Positions 27,964 to 36,838 of a DNA stretch of 64,000 bases are shown piece after piece; the stretch's first letter is position 1, and every line of letters begins with the position of its first letter. The DNA lies in NCBI GenBank assembly GCA_036946625.1, contig JAQIIU010000002.1, forward strand, positions 868,001 through 932,000, given 5' to 3'. The position numbers and the translations under genes are program-made. The notes beneath the pieces were generated by a model. It ran no database searches, was not told the DNA's origin, and saw nothing but the letters and a program-made list of their open reading frames with translations. The stretch is from Methylorubrum populi (GTDB lineage: Bacteria; Pseudomonadota; Alphaproteobacteria; Rhizobiales; Beijerinckiaceae).

Positions 27964-29822
27964 GCCCGGGCGCGACGCGCCGGGGCATCGTCCTCGGCAC
28001 CGGGGCGCTGGCCGTCGCGAGCGCCCTGCCCGGTCCTTCGCGCGCCGAGAGCGCCCGCACGAGCCACGGCCTGTCGAGCTTCGGCGAGCTGAAATACGGG
28101 CCGGACTTCCACAACTTCGACTACGTGAACCCGATGGCGCCGCGCGGCGGGCGCTTCTCGACGCAGCTCGTCCAGACCTTCGGCAATCAGGCCTTCGACA
28201 CCTTCGACACGCTCAACCCCTACGTCTTCCGCGGCAACGGCGCGGCGGGCATCAATCTCACCTTCGACAGCCTGATGGTGCGCGCGCTCGACGAGCCCGA
28301 CGCGCTCTACGGCCTCGTCGCCCGCTCGGTGGAAATCTCTCCCGACGGCCTGACCTATCGCTTCGCGCTGCGCCCGCAGGCGCATTTCCACGACGGCTCG
28401 CGCCTGAGCGCGCGGGACGCCGCCTTTTCCCTCGGCATCCTCAGGGAGAAGGGCCACCCGACGATCGCGCAGGTCATCCGCGACCTCGCCGAGGCGACGG
28501 CCGATGGCGACGACACCCTCGTCGTCCGCTTCGCGCCGGGGCGGAGCCGCGACCTTCCGCTGATCGTGGCTGGGCTGCCGATCTTTTCCGCCACGTTCTT
28601 CGAGGGCCGCGATTTCGAGGCCCAGACCCTCAAGCCGCTCCTCGGCTCCGGCCCCTATCGGGTCGGGCGGATCGAGATCGGCCGCTTCATCGAACTGGAG
28701 CGCGTGGCCGACTACTGGGCCGCGGACCTGTCGGCGATGGTCGGCCAGAACAACTTCGGGCAACTCCGCTACGAGTATTTTCGCGACCGGCAGGTCGCCT
28801 TCGAGGCGTTCAAGGGCGGGGCCTACGCCTACCGCCAGGAATTCACCTCGCGGATCTGGGCGACGGGCTACGACTTCCCCGCCGTGCGCGAGGGCCACGT
28901 GAAGCGCGAGACCCTGCCCGACGCCTCGCCCGCCAGCATCCAGGGCTGGTTCCTCAACACCCGCCGCGAGGTGTTCGAGGACGCCCGCGTGCGCGAGGCG
29001 ATCGGCCTGTGCTTCGACTTCCCCTGGACCAACCGCACGGCGATGTTCGGGGCCTACAGCCGCACGGTCTCGTTCTTCCAGAAGACCGACCTGATGGCGA
29101 CGGGCAAGCCCTCGGCCGAGGAACTCGCCCTGCTCGAACCGTTCGGCGGCCGGGTTCCGGCGGAGGTGTTCGGCGAGGCCTGGACCCCGCCGGTTCCCGA
29201 CGGCTCCGGCCAGGACCGGGCGCTCCTCGCTCGCGCGGTGGCCCTGCTCAAGGAGGCGGGCTGCACCCGCGAGGGCGGCGTGGCGCGGCTGCCGAGCGGC
29301 AAGCCGATCGAGTTCGAGTTCCTCGACTCGGACCCGGTCTGGGAGCCGATCGTCCAGCCCTTCATCCGCAATCTCGGACTGATCGGGATCAAGGCGCGCC
29401 AGCGGGCGGTCGATGCCGCGCAGTATCAGGCGCGGGTGCGGGACTTCGACTTCGACGTCACCTCCCGTGCATCGTCGGGCGACGCCACGCCCGGACCGGA
29501 GCTGCGCGAGGCCTACGGCGCCCGCTCGGCGGCCATCCCCGGCTCGAACAACCTCGCCGGCATCGCGGACCCGGTGGTCGACGCCCTGCTCGACCGGATC
29601 GCCGGCGCAGATTCCCGCGCCGGCCTCACGACGGCCTGCCGCGCCCTCGACCGGGTGCTGCGCGCCGGCCGATACTGGATTCCGATGTGGTACTCCCCCG
29701 ACTACCGCCTCGCGGCCTGGGACATGTTCGGCCGCCCGGCGAGGCTGCCCACATACGGGCTCGGCGTGCCCGGCACGTGGTGGTACGACGAGGACAAGGC
29801 GCGCCGGATCGGCCGGGGCTGA
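27960..29822 (+). CDS. ABC transporter family-5 substrate-binding protein (YejA-like), second copy
   Basis: This 620-residue paralogue shares the whole domain plan of the preceding protein: ELKYGPDFHNFDYVNP at the N-terminus, GSGPYRVGRIEIGRFIELERV, NNFGQLRYEYFRDRQVAF and GTWWYDEDKA at the end. It also has a probable Tat signal (TRRGIVLGTGALAVA, cleavage near SRAES). The start is a TTG at 27960 whose sequence TTGA overlaps the previous stop, so translation is coupled. The two copies differ through much of their length, suggesting old duplication and different ligands. Confidence 0.88.
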   Translation: MSPGATRRGIVLGTGALAVASALPGPSRAESARTSHGLSSFGELKYGPDFHNFDYVNPMAPRGGRFSTQLVQTFGNQAFDTFDTLNPYVFRGNGAAGINLTFDSLMVRALDEPDALYGLVARSVEISPDGLTYRFALRPQAHFHDGSRLSARDAAFSLGILREKGHPTIAQVIRDLAEATADGDDTLVVRFAPGRSRDLPLIVAGLPIFSATFFEGRDFEAQTLKPLLGSGPYRVGRIEIGRFIELERVADYWAADLSAMVGQNNFGQLRYEYFRDRQVAFEAFKGGAYAYRQEFTSRIWATGYDFPAVREGHVKRETLPDASPASIQGWFLNTRREVFEDARVREAIGLCFDFPWTNRTAMFGAYSRTVSFFQKTDLMATGKPSAEELALLEPFGGRVPAEVFGEAWTPPVPDGSGQDRALLARAVALLKEAGCTREGGVARLPSGKPIEFEFLDSDPVWEPIVQPFIRNLGLIGIKARQRAVDAAQYQARVRDFDFDVTSRASSGDATPGPELREAYGARSAAIPGSNNLAGIADPVVDALLDRIAGADSRAGLTTACRALDRVLRAGRYWIPMWYSPDYRLAAWDMFGRPARLPTYGLGVPGTWWYDEDKARRIGRG

Positions 29823-29951
29823 GAACGCGAAACCCGTCGGCGACGATCTCGAATCACCGCCGACGGCCCGCGCGACGGCGCGGCGGCGGTCGTCCGCCGG
29901 GCGCATGGAGCCCGGCCATCGGTCGGGGTCCATGCAACGTGGTGCAAGAAC

Positions 29952-31055
29952 ATGCTCGCCTACATCCTGCGGCGCCTCGCACTGATGATCCCGACGATCT
30001 TCGGGATCATGCTGATCACCTTCGCCATCATCCAGTTCGCCCCCGGCGGCCCGGTGGAGCGTGTGCTGGCGCAGTTGCAAGGCCAGCAGGAAGGCTCGCT
30101 CTCGCGCATCACCGGCGGCCAGGGCGATCTCGGCGGCGGCGCGGCCCGCAGCGGCGGCGGCAGCGAGAACGCGAAGTATCGCGGTGCGCAGGGGCTCGAC
30201 CCGGCCTTCATCAAGAAGCTCGAAGCGCAGTTCGGCTTCGACAAGCCGGCCTACAAGCGCTTCGGCAAGATGCTGTGGGACTACCTGCGCTTCGATTTCG
30301 GCCGCAGCTACTTTCGCGACGTCTCGGTCTTGGACCTGATCAAGGAGAAGCTCCCGGTCTCGATCTCGCTCGGCCTGTGGATGACGCTGATCTCCTACGC
30401 GATCTCGATCCCGCTCGGCATCCGCAAGGCGGTCGCCGACGGCTCGCGCTTCGATGTCTGGACCTCGGCCGTCGTCATCGTCGGCTATGCGATCCCGAGC
30501 TTCCTGTTCGGCATCCTGCTGGTGATCCTGTTCGCAGGCGGCTCCTTCGTGCAGATCTTCCCGCTACGCGGCCTCACCTCCGAGAACTTCGATTCCCTGA
30601 GCCTGTGGGGCAGGATCGTCGATTACGCATGGCACATGACGCTGCCGCTCGCCGCCCTGGTGCTCGGCGCCTTCGCCACCTCGACCCTGCTCACCAAGAA
30701 CTCGTTCCTCGACGAGATCCGCAAGCAGTACGTCGTCACCGCCCGGATGAAGGGCCTGACCGAGCGGCGCGTGCTCTACGGCCACGTCTTCCGCAACGCG
30801 ATGCTGATCGTCATCGCCGGCTTTCCCGGCGCCTTCATCACCGCCTTCTTCACCGGTTCGCTGCTGATCGAGACGATCTTCTCGCTCGACGGACTCGGCC
30901 TGCTGTCGTTCTCCTCCATCGTCGGCCGCGACTACCCGGTGGTGTTCGCCACGCTCTACATCTTCTCGCTGCTCGGACTCGCGGTGAACCTGCTCTCCGA
31001 TCTCACCTACACCTGGATCGATCCGCGCATCGACTTCTCGGCGCGCGCGGCCTGA
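29952..31055 (+). CDS. yejB: ABC transporter permease YejB
   Basis: The 367-residue inner-membrane permease has six hydrophobic segments and the BPD_transp_1 domain, with the EAA-type loop near [19 protein letters not shown]. The Gly-rich insert before [10 protein letters not shown] and the start [20 protein letters not shown] are typical of the YejB (microcin C / oligopeptide) group, as opposed to DppB. It would pair with a YejE permease and a YejF ATPase, but neither follows: the next gene is an acetyltransferase with its own start. The 129 bp before this gene contains no gene. Confidence 0.92.
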   Translation: MLAYILRRLALMIPTIFGIMLITFAIIQFAPGGPVERVLAQLQGQQEGSLSRITGGQGDLGGGAARSGGGSENAKYRGAQGLDPAFIKKLEAQFGFDKPAYKRFGKMLWDYLRFDFGRSYFRDVSVLDLIKEKLPVSISLGLWMTLISYAISIPLGIRKAVADGSRFDVWTSAVVIVGYAIPSFLFGILLVILFAGGSFVQIFPLRGLTSENFDSLSLWGRIVDYAWHMTLPLAALVLGAFATSTLLTKNSFLDEIRKQYVVTARMKGLTERRVLYGHVFRNAMLIVIAGFPGAFITAFFTGSLLIETIFSLDGLGLLSFSSIVGRDYPVVFATLYIFSLLGLAVNLLSDLTYTWIDPRIDFSARAA

Positions 31056-31125
31056 CGCCGGGATCGTTTGCCGGGTGCGGAACGGACTGCTATCGGCGCG
31101 CACCCGCCGCCTGCCGGACGCTCCC

Positions 31126-31629
31126 GTGACCGCCCTCTCCCTCGTCATCCGCCCCGAACATCCGGACGACGCCCCGGCCATCGAGCGGCTGCACGCCCGC
31201 GCCTTCGGCCCCGGCCGCTTCGCCCGCACGGCCTACCGCCTGCGCGAGGGCACGGCGCCCTTGCCCGAACTCTGCCTGACGGCCCTGGTCGGAACCTATC
31301 TCGTCGGCTCGGTCCGCATCGGCCCGGCGCAAGCCGAGGGCGGGACGCTTCTCGTGCTCGGTCCGCTCACCGTCGATCCGAGCTTCTCGGACCGCGGCAT
31401 CGGCACCGGCCTGATGCGGGCGAGCCTCGACGCCGCCCGTGCGGCCGGTCACGGCCTCGTCGTCCTCGTCGGCGACGCGCCGTATTACCGCCGCTTCGGC
31501 TTCCAGCCGGTGCCCGCCGGCCGGCTCGTCCTGCCGGGACCGGTCGATCCGGCCCGCTTCCTCTGGCTCGAACTCGCGGAAGGAGCGAGCGCCGGCCTCT
31601 CCGGCACGGTCCGGCCTTTACGCGCGTAG
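31126..31629 (+). CDS. GNAT-family N-acetyltransferase
   Basis: The 167-residue protein has the acetyl-CoA binding motif A of GNAT enzymes, GPLTVDPSFSDRGIGTGLMRASL, and motif B near VGDAPYYRRFGFQPV, which is the YhbS-like branch. It transfers an acetyl group from acetyl-CoA to an unknown amine. The start is most likely the GTG at 31126; the frame is open back to 31075. It lies 70 bp after yejB and could be transcribed with it. Confidence 0.88.
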   Translation: MTALSLVIRPEHPDDAPAIERLHARAFGPGRFARTAYRLREGTAPLPELCLTALVGTYLVGSVRIGPAQAEGGTLLVLGPLTVDPSFSDRGIGTGLMRASLDAARAAGHGLVVLVGDAPYYRRFGFQPVPAGRLVLPGPVDPARFLWLELAEGASAGLSGTVRPLRA

Positions 31630-31640
31630 CGGGCGCGAGA

Positions 31641-31685
31641 GCATCGTCTTTCCAGACAAGCCGGCAGCCACCTTTCGGGACGAGG
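31641..31685. repeat. 47-bp interspersed repeat, copy 2 (inverted relative to copy 1)
   Basis: This segment begins GCATCGTCTTTCCAGACAAG and matches the reverse complement of 18619-18665 over its full length apart from a two- to three-base difference after the TTT and the last bases. It sits in the gap between two convergent genes, where it may act as a terminator. Confidence 0.8.
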
Positions 31686-31687
31686 CC

Positions 31688-32545
31688 CTAGGCCGAAACG
31701 GCGCGGCCCACGGCGGCGATGGCGGCGTTCCGCTCCTCGAGCGAACGGTCCGATTCCGTGAGGTAGACCGCCACCACGAGCGGGGCAGCTCTCACCGGCC
31801 AGATGACGGCGATGTCGTTGGCGGTGCCCCGATCCCCCGTGCCGGTCTTGTCGCCGATCCGCCAGCCGGCCGGTAGGCCGGCGCGCAGCCGCGCCCCGCC
31901 CGTGCGGTTGTCGATCATCCAATCGGCGAGCCGCGACCGCGACGCCGCCGACAGGCCGTCGCCGAGAACGAGGCGCCGCAGCACCCCGGCCATCGCCGCC
32001 GGGCTCGTCGTGTCGCGCGCATCCCCTGGCCTCGCTTCGTTGAGATCCGGTTCGATCCGGTCGAGCCGCGTCACGGCATCGCCGAGACCGCGGATATAGG
32101 CCGTCAATCCCTCCGGCCCACCGATGGCGGCGAGCAGCAGATTGCCCGCGGTGTTGTCGCTGCGGGTGATGGCAGCCTCGCACAGCTCTGCCAGCGTCAT
32201 TCCGGCACCGCCGACCCTCCGCTCCGTGACCGGCGAGTAAGGCACCAGCATCGGAGTCTCGAAGACCACCCGCCGTTCCAGCCTGTCGGACCCGGAATCG
32301 ATCCGCGCCAGAACGGCGGCCGCGGCCAGAACCTTGAAGGTGCTGCACATCGGGAAGCGCTCGTGCTCACGGTGGCCGACGAGCCGGTCCGAAGCCGTAT
32401 CGAGCACGGCGACGCCGAGCCGTCCGCCTGTCCGCGCCTCGATCCCCGCGAAGCCCGCGGCCGAAACCGCTTCGGCCCGGGCCCTTCCCGACAGGCCGGC
32501 AAGCGCCAAGAGTCCGCTCGCCGTGACCTGACGTCTGGTGACCAT
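31688..32545 (-). CDS. Class A (serine) beta-lactamase
   Basis: This 285-residue enzyme hydrolyses beta-lactam antibiotics in the periplasm. All class A motifs are intact: S68-T-F-K71 (nucleophile and general base), S-D-N in TRSDNTAGN, the omega-loop glutamate in EPDLNEA, and K-T-G in GDKTGTGDRG. A Tat-like N-terminus (VTRRQVTASGLLALAGL) precedes the mature domain, consistent with export of folded enzyme. The ATG at 32545 has GGAGA six bases upstream; the frame extends further but without a ribosome site. No AmpR/BlaI-type regulator is adjacent, so it is probably constitutive. It looks like a resident chromosomal gene, since codon use matches its neighbours. Confidence 0.93.
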   Translation of the reverse strand: MVTRRQVTASGLLALAGLSGRARAEAVSAAGFAGIEARTGGRLGVAVLDTASDRLVGHREHERFPMCSTFKVLAAAAVLARIDSGSDRLERRVVFETPMLVPYSPVTERRVGGAGMTLAELCEAAITRSDNTAGNLLLAAIGGPEGLTAYIRGLGDAVTRLDRIEPDLNEARPGDARDTTSPAAMAGVLRRLVLGDGLSAASRSRLADWMIDNRTGGARLRAGLPAGWRIGDKTGTGDRGTANDIAVIWPVRAAPLVVAVYLTESDRSLEERNAAIAAVGRAVSA

Positions 32546-32638
32546 GCCGCGTCTCCTATCGGTGCGTTCCGCGCTTGACGGTCGAGAAGGGGAGGCCGAC
32601 ACCGGAGGCAAACGCCAAGCCGACCGGGGACACGCTCC

Positions 32639-34171
32639 GTGCCGACCACCGACGACCGTCGTCCCCCTCCCCGTTTCAACGCGGCGCATCACTGTCTGGC
32701 GGAGAATGCCCGGCTTCGCGGCGACAAGACGGCGCTGGTCATGGTCGGCGATCACGGGGCCGTCAGCCGCCTGACCTACGCCGAGGCCGACCGTGCGGTG
32801 CGCGGCATCGCGGCGGGCCTGCTCGGCCTCGGGCTGAAGCCCGGGGACCGGGTGATGGTCCGCATGGGGAACGAGGCCGATTACGTGCTCGTCTATTTCG
32901 GTGCGCTCGCCGCCGGCCTCGTCGCCCTGCCCTCCTCGCCGCAATTGACCGCGGACGAAGCCGCCTTCCTGATGGACAATGCCGGCGTCGCCGCCGTGGT
33001 CACCGGCGAAGGTTTTTCGGAGGCCGCCGGCACGGGCCCCGCCATCCGGCTCGACTCCGAAGCGATCGCGGCGATGAAGGCGGGCGCGCCGCTCGCCGAC
33101 TACGCCGATACCGCCGCCGACGACCCGGCCACCCTGGTCTACACCTCCGGCACCACGAGCCGCCCCAAGGGCGTGCTTCATGCCCACCGCGCCGTCTGGG
33201 GCCGGCGGCCGATGCACGCGCACTGGTTGGGCCTGACCGAAGCGGACGTGGTGCTGCATGCCGGAACCATGAACTGGACCTACACGCTCGGCGTCGGCAT
33301 CACCGACCCCTGGGCCCGCGGCGCGACCGCGGTGCTCTACAACGGCCCGCGCGACCGCGGGATCTGGCCCCGCCTCATCGCCGAGCACGGCGCGACGATC
33401 TTCGCCGCGGTGCCGAGCGTCTACCGCCAGATCCTCAAATACGCCGACTTCGCGCGGCACGACCTCTCGCGCCTGCGCCACGGCGTCACCGCGGGCGAGG
33501 CGCTCTCCGCCGACCTCCACGCCGCCTGGACCGCGGCCACGGGCAAGCCGCTCTACGAGGCCCTCGGCATGAGCGAGATCTCGACCTACGTGTCGAGCGG
33601 CCCCACCATCCCCGTTCGTCCCGGCTCGCCGGGCCGGCCACAGCCGGGCCGGCGCGTCGCGATCCTGCCGGTCGAGGGGCCGCCCGAACCGCTGCCGGCC
33701 GGCGCGACGGGCCTGCTCGCGATCCACCGCTCCGACCCCGCCCTGATGCTCGGCTACTGGCGGCGGCCCGAGGAGGAAGCGGCCGTGCTGCGCGGCGAAT
33801 GGTTCGCCGGCGGCGACCTCGCCAGTCTCGACGCCGAGGGCTACCTCTGGTTCCACGGCCGCAACGACGATCTGATGAACGCCATGGGCTACCGGGTCTC
33901 GCCGGTCGAGGTGGAGGGCGTGCTGGCGGCCCATCCCGACATCGCCGAGGCCGGCGTGGCGGAACTGGCCGTGCGCGCCGACCTGCGGGTCATCGCCGCC
34001 TTCGTGGTGCTGCGTCCCGGCGCACGGCCCGACGCGGACAGGCTGATCGCCTGGTGCAACGCGCGTCTGGCCGCCTACAAGGCGCCGCGGGCGATCCGCT
34101 TCCTCGAAGCGCTGCCGCGCACGGCCAACGGCAAGGTGCAGCGCAAGCGCCTCCCGGACATCGCCGGGTAG
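32639..34171 (+). CDS. AMP-forming acyl-CoA synthetase
   Basis: The 510-residue enzyme activates a carboxylic acid via an acyl-adenylate and transfers it to CoA. The ANL-superfamily motifs are present: the P-loop LVYTSGTTSRPKGV, the aromatic/Thr site ALGMSEIST, GEWFAGGDLASLD and the hinge/catalytic Lys region ANGKVQRKRL near the end. The N-terminus lacks any carrier domain, so it is a free-standing enzyme. Substrate cannot be inferred; it is shorter than acetyl-CoA synthetase and resembles medium-chain or benzoate-type ligases. The start is a GTG at 32639. It is divergent from the beta-lactamase. Confidence 0.9.
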   Translation: MPTTDDRRPPPRFNAAHHCLAENARLRGDKTALVMVGDHGAVSRLTYAEADRAVRGIAAGLLGLGLKPGDRVMVRMGNEADYVLVYFGALAAGLVALPSSPQLTADEAAFLMDNAGVAAVVTGEGFSEAAGTGPAIRLDSEAIAAMKAGAPLADYADTAADDPATLVYTSGTTSRPKGVLHAHRAVWGRRPMHAHWLGLTEADVVLHAGTMNWTYTLGVGITDPWARGATAVLYNGPRDRGIWPRLIAEHGATIFAAVPSVYRQILKYADFARHDLSRLRHGVTAGEALSADLHAAWTAATGKPLYEALGMSEISTYVSSGPTIPVRPGSPGRPQPGRRVAILPVEGPPEPLPAGATGLLAIHRSDPALMLGYWRRPEEEAAVLRGEWFAGGDLASLDAEGYLWFHGRNDDLMNAMGYRVSPVEVEGVLAAHPDIAEAGVAELAVRADLRVIAAFVVLRPGARPDADRLIAWCNARLAAYKAPRAIRFLEALPRTANGKVQRKRLPDIAG

Positions 34172-34235
34172 CGCCCCGCGCTTGTTCGCCATGCGCCCCG
34201 TCGCTACAGCGGGCAGCCCGTTCGTCGCGAAATCC

Positions 34236-35018
34236 ATGTCTCCGCTGCCGCTCTCCGTCTTCATCATCGTCAAGAACGAGGCCGACCGTCTCGGCGCGAC
34301 GCTTGCCGCGGTGCGCGACCTCGCCGACGACATCGTCGTCGTCGATTCCGGTTCGACCGACGGAACGCAGGATCTCGCCGCCTCTCTCGGTGCCCGGGTG
34401 ATCCACAACGATTGGCCGGGCTACGGCCGGCAGAAGCGCTTCGCCGAAGGCCAGTGCCGCCACGATTGGGTCCTGAACCTCGACGCCGACGAGGTGATCC
34501 CCCCGGATCTGGCCGAGCGGATCCGCGCCGTCTTCGCTCGCGGCGAGCCGGCGCACGCCGCGTGGCGCATCGCCATCGCCGAGATCTTCCCCGGCGAGAC
34601 GCGGCCCCACCCCTGGGCCTACGTGCTGACGCCGGTGCGGCTCTACCGGAAGAGCCTGAGCACCTACTCGACCTCGCCGGTGCACGACCGTGTCGTGCTG
34701 GGCCCCGGCGTCACGGCAGGCCGGATCAGGGGGCGCATCCACCATTTCTCGGTGCGCTCGCTCGGCGACCAGCTCGACAAGCTCAACCGCTACTCCGACC
34801 AGCAGGCCGACGACCTCGAAGCCCGCGGCGTGACGATCCCGTCCTGGCGCCTGTTCGTGGAGTTGCCGGGCAACTTCCTGAAGGCCTATTTCGGCCGCCG
34901 CCACTTCGTGCGCGGCGCCTACGGCTTCCTGACGGCGATGAACTACGCCATCTCGCGCCATCTGCGCGTGGCCAAGCATTACGAGCGCCGCACGGCAACC
35001 CCGCGCAGACCGGGTTGA
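34236..35018 (+). CDS. Family 2 glycosyltransferase, lipopolysaccharide core type
   Basis: The ~260-residue GT-A enzyme uses a nucleotide sugar to extend a glycan, probably the LPS core. It shows FIIVKNEADRLGATL at the N-terminus, the DSGSTDGT loop and the metal-binding NLDADE. The C-terminal HHFSVRSLGDQLDKLNRYSDQQA is typical of the WaaE/KdtX-like (LPS beta-1,4-glucosyltransferase) group. In-frame starts also exist at 34182 (TTG) and 34191 (ATG); I prefer the ATG at 34236 because the family begins there, but no clear ribosome site decides it. Confidence 0.87.
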   Translation: MSPLPLSVFIIVKNEADRLGATLAAVRDLADDIVVVDSGSTDGTQDLAASLGARVIHNDWPGYGRQKRFAEGQCRHDWVLNLDADEVIPPDLAERIRAVFARGEPAHAAWRIAIAEIFPGETRPHPWAYVLTPVRLYRKSLSTYSTSPVHDRVVLGPGVTAGRIRGRIHHFSVRSLGDQLDKLNRYSDQQADDLEARGVTIPSWRLFVELPGNFLKAYFGRRHFVRGAYGFLTAMNYAISRHLRVAKHYERRTATPRRPG

Positions 35019-35053
35019 CCCGCCCCGCCGGAGCTTCTACAGCCGAGCGGCGA

Positions 35054-35146
35054 GGAGACGTGGCCGAGAGGCTGAAGGCACTCGTTTGCTAAATGAGCAT
35101 ACCCCTAATAAGGGTATCGAGGGTTCGAATCCCTCCGTCTCCGCCA
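35054..35146 (+). tRNA. tRNA-Ser (anticodon GCT)
   Basis: The acceptor arm GGAGACG (35054-35060) pairs with CGTCTCC (35136-35142), followed by G and the encoded CCA. The anticodon loop TTGCTAA places GCT at 35088-35090, and the long variable arm (ATACCCCTAATAAGGGTAT) is the class II type of serine tRNAs. The T arm GAGGGTTCGAATCCCTC is perfect. It reads AGC/AGT codons. Everything to its right is accessory, so it probably marks an island integration point. Confidence 0.97.
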
Positions 35147-35410
35147 CTCGCTTTTCGTCGAAAATAGCCGTTCTTTTTCAAAGGCTTGCCGACGACCGCA
35201 AATCGATATGCCCCCGATTTGTACCCGCAAGGATGGGCGTTCGATTTCTTGGGGACGGTGCCCGTGCCAGCGACCGGTGCGTAAGACCCACATCGTAAGC
35301 CTTGGCTGAGTCGTCGATTGCGGTTCGCTTCCAGCCGAAGGTGCGGGTGATCCTCTGGATGTTCGGCAGGCCACCCTGTCATGCGGCAGGGGCGAGCAAG
35401 GAGCCACGTC

Positions 35411-36364
35411 ATGACGCTCAGCATGCCCAAGGCTCGCCTTGTCATGCATGGCATTGTCAGGTCGACCATCGTCACCGCGAAGGACTACGAGCCCAAGAGC
35501 GGCCAAGCGCTAAGATGCCTCGATCTTCGGTGCGGTGCCCGTCTCGGACATGTGCAGGCCCATCCACGTAACGGTCGCGATACGAACGCATACTTCCGCC
35601 GCGCTCAAGGCTCGGAGCACTCGCCGACGTGTCGTTTCAACGTTGATGGAACGGTCAGGCGTCTGGTTGCGGGCTCGCAAAGCCTCGATAAGTACGCAGG
35701 CATCCTCGGAGCCTCTCCGGATGGGCATTCAATCGTCCGCTTGAACATCCTGTTCGATGCGTTGAACGGCCGGATACTTCGCTACCATCCGGACGGAGAG
35801 GCCATACCCGGCGACAGAATTGGTGCCGAGTTCGTGACTGGGGACAGGCAACTCTTGCCCTACCTGCGGAGAGCCAGGGCCATCGTTGCCCTTATCGCTC
35901 GGCTTGGGGGCGCCGATGAACTACGCGATAACCTCAGGATCAGGTACGAGGGGCACGATTTCCGGTGGGATGATTTCTTTTACGGCCCGGGCGAACTGGA
36001 TCGGCTGTTTCGGTACCTTCGGCAACGCCACGAGAACGGGCAAGCTCGACATCCAGTAGCCGTTGTCGTTGACCCTCTGACATCATCAGGACGCCTTGAG
36101 CGCAATAAAGATATCTTTGTCGGATGTAAATATAAGTCAATCGAAGCATTAACGCAGGGCGACCTCCGCATCTCACCCCTCCTTATATGCAAAAGGCAGT
36201 CGCTTGCACAGGATCTCTCTGAGCGCGGCGCCCATCTTGTCTGTGGCATTCCGCGACCAAAGTTGGATGCTTTCGAACTGTTTCCTGGCCGCGGTGAAAT
36301 TGAAAACGCAAAGATTTACATCATCATCTTTTCACGCAACCAATATGCGCGATGGTCTCATTGA
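35411..36364 (+). CDS. Unknown protein with an N-terminal Cys/His cluster
   Basis: From the ATG at 35411 the product is 317 residues. The N-terminal ~75 residues contain a Cys/His pattern (LRCLDLRCGARL, then HVQAHPR, and HSPTCRF) that resembles the zinc-ribbon start of CoiA-like and similar nucleic-acid-associated proteins; this is an inference from spacing only. The rest (DRIGAEFVTGDRQLLPYLRRARAI onwards) matches nothing I know. A Lys/Ile-rich stretch near the C-terminus (ENAKIYIIIFSRNQYARW) and lower GC in the last 300 bp differ from the chromosome and suggest acquired DNA. It overlaps the 3' end of the convergent next gene by 33 bp. Confidence 0.6.
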   Translation: MTLSMPKARLVMHGIVRSTIVTAKDYEPKSGQALRCLDLRCGARLGHVQAHPRNGRDTNAYFRRAQGSEHSPTCRFNVDGTVRRLVAGSQSLDKYAGILGASPDGHSIVRLNILFDALNGRILRYHPDGEAIPGDRIGAEFVTGDRQLLPYLRRARAIVALIARLGGADELRDNLRIRYEGHDFRWDDFFYGPGELDRLFRYLRQRHENGQARHPVAVVVDPLTSSGRLERNKDIFVGCKYKSIEALTQGDLRISPLLICKRQSLAQDLSERGAHLVCGIPRPKLDAFELFPGRGEIENAKIYIIIFSRNQYARWSH

Positions 36365-36757
36365 ACTGGGAGCGAGGTCTGTAGCACCGTGCTCAATGTC
36401 CTCGGGGGTCGGTTCAAAACTGGATGGAAGCAAGATTGCTGTACGTCTGACGCACTCGAAATTCGGTCCGGAAGAGATCATTCCGAGGAGGAACAACCAA
36501 CCGATGGAAGCGTCCGGCCAAGACTGCGTTTGTTCAAATAAATCTTCATCCCAGTACAAACAGAGATGACCCTCTATCTCGATAAGAACGTCGGAATGGT
36601 CCACGAAGAGGCGCTTATTCCTCACAAGGATGGAACGTCCCGTCGCGGCGTATGCCAAAGCCGCTTCGCGTGATGAGAAGACGCCGATAGAGAGGGCGAG
36701 CATGTATTTGCCACTACGCCATTCGGTACCGGCTGCAAAGCGGTCCGTGGTACTCAT
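36332..36757 (-). CDS. Unknown protein next to the IS66 end
   Basis: The frame gives 141 residues from the ATG at 36757, which lies four bases from the left end of the IS66 element. The frame continues open into the IS to 36976, but that part is insertion-sequence DNA. So the true N-terminus may have been lost when IS66 inserted, or the ATG at 36757 may be the original one. I recognise no domain. Hydrophobic runs (YMLALSIGVFS, IGWLFLLGMIS) are short and internal. Confidence 0.45.
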   Translation of the reverse strand: MSTTDRFAAGTEWRSGKYMLALSIGVFSSREAALAYAATGRSILVRNKRLFVDHSDVLIEIEGHLCLYWDEDLFEQTQSWPDASIGWLFLLGMISSGPNFECVRRTAILLPSSFEPTPEDIEHGATDLAPSSMRPSRILVA

Positions 36758-36838
36758 GGCGTACGCATCCGGCGAAGGCCACCTTGTGAGCTGGCCCGTT
36801 GAGGCTGAGGTCATAGGAGTAATCCTAGGACCTTGAGC

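Noticed and set aside
35144-35410. Search for an integrase remnant directly after the tRNA
   Set aside because: No frame in this 267-bp stretch resembles a tyrosine or serine recombinase.
35089-35506. Minus-strand frames across the tRNA-Ser gene ending in GGIRTLDTLIRGMLI and RRDSNPRYPY
   Set aside because: These are the well-known false proteins produced by translating the antisense of a serine tRNA gene.
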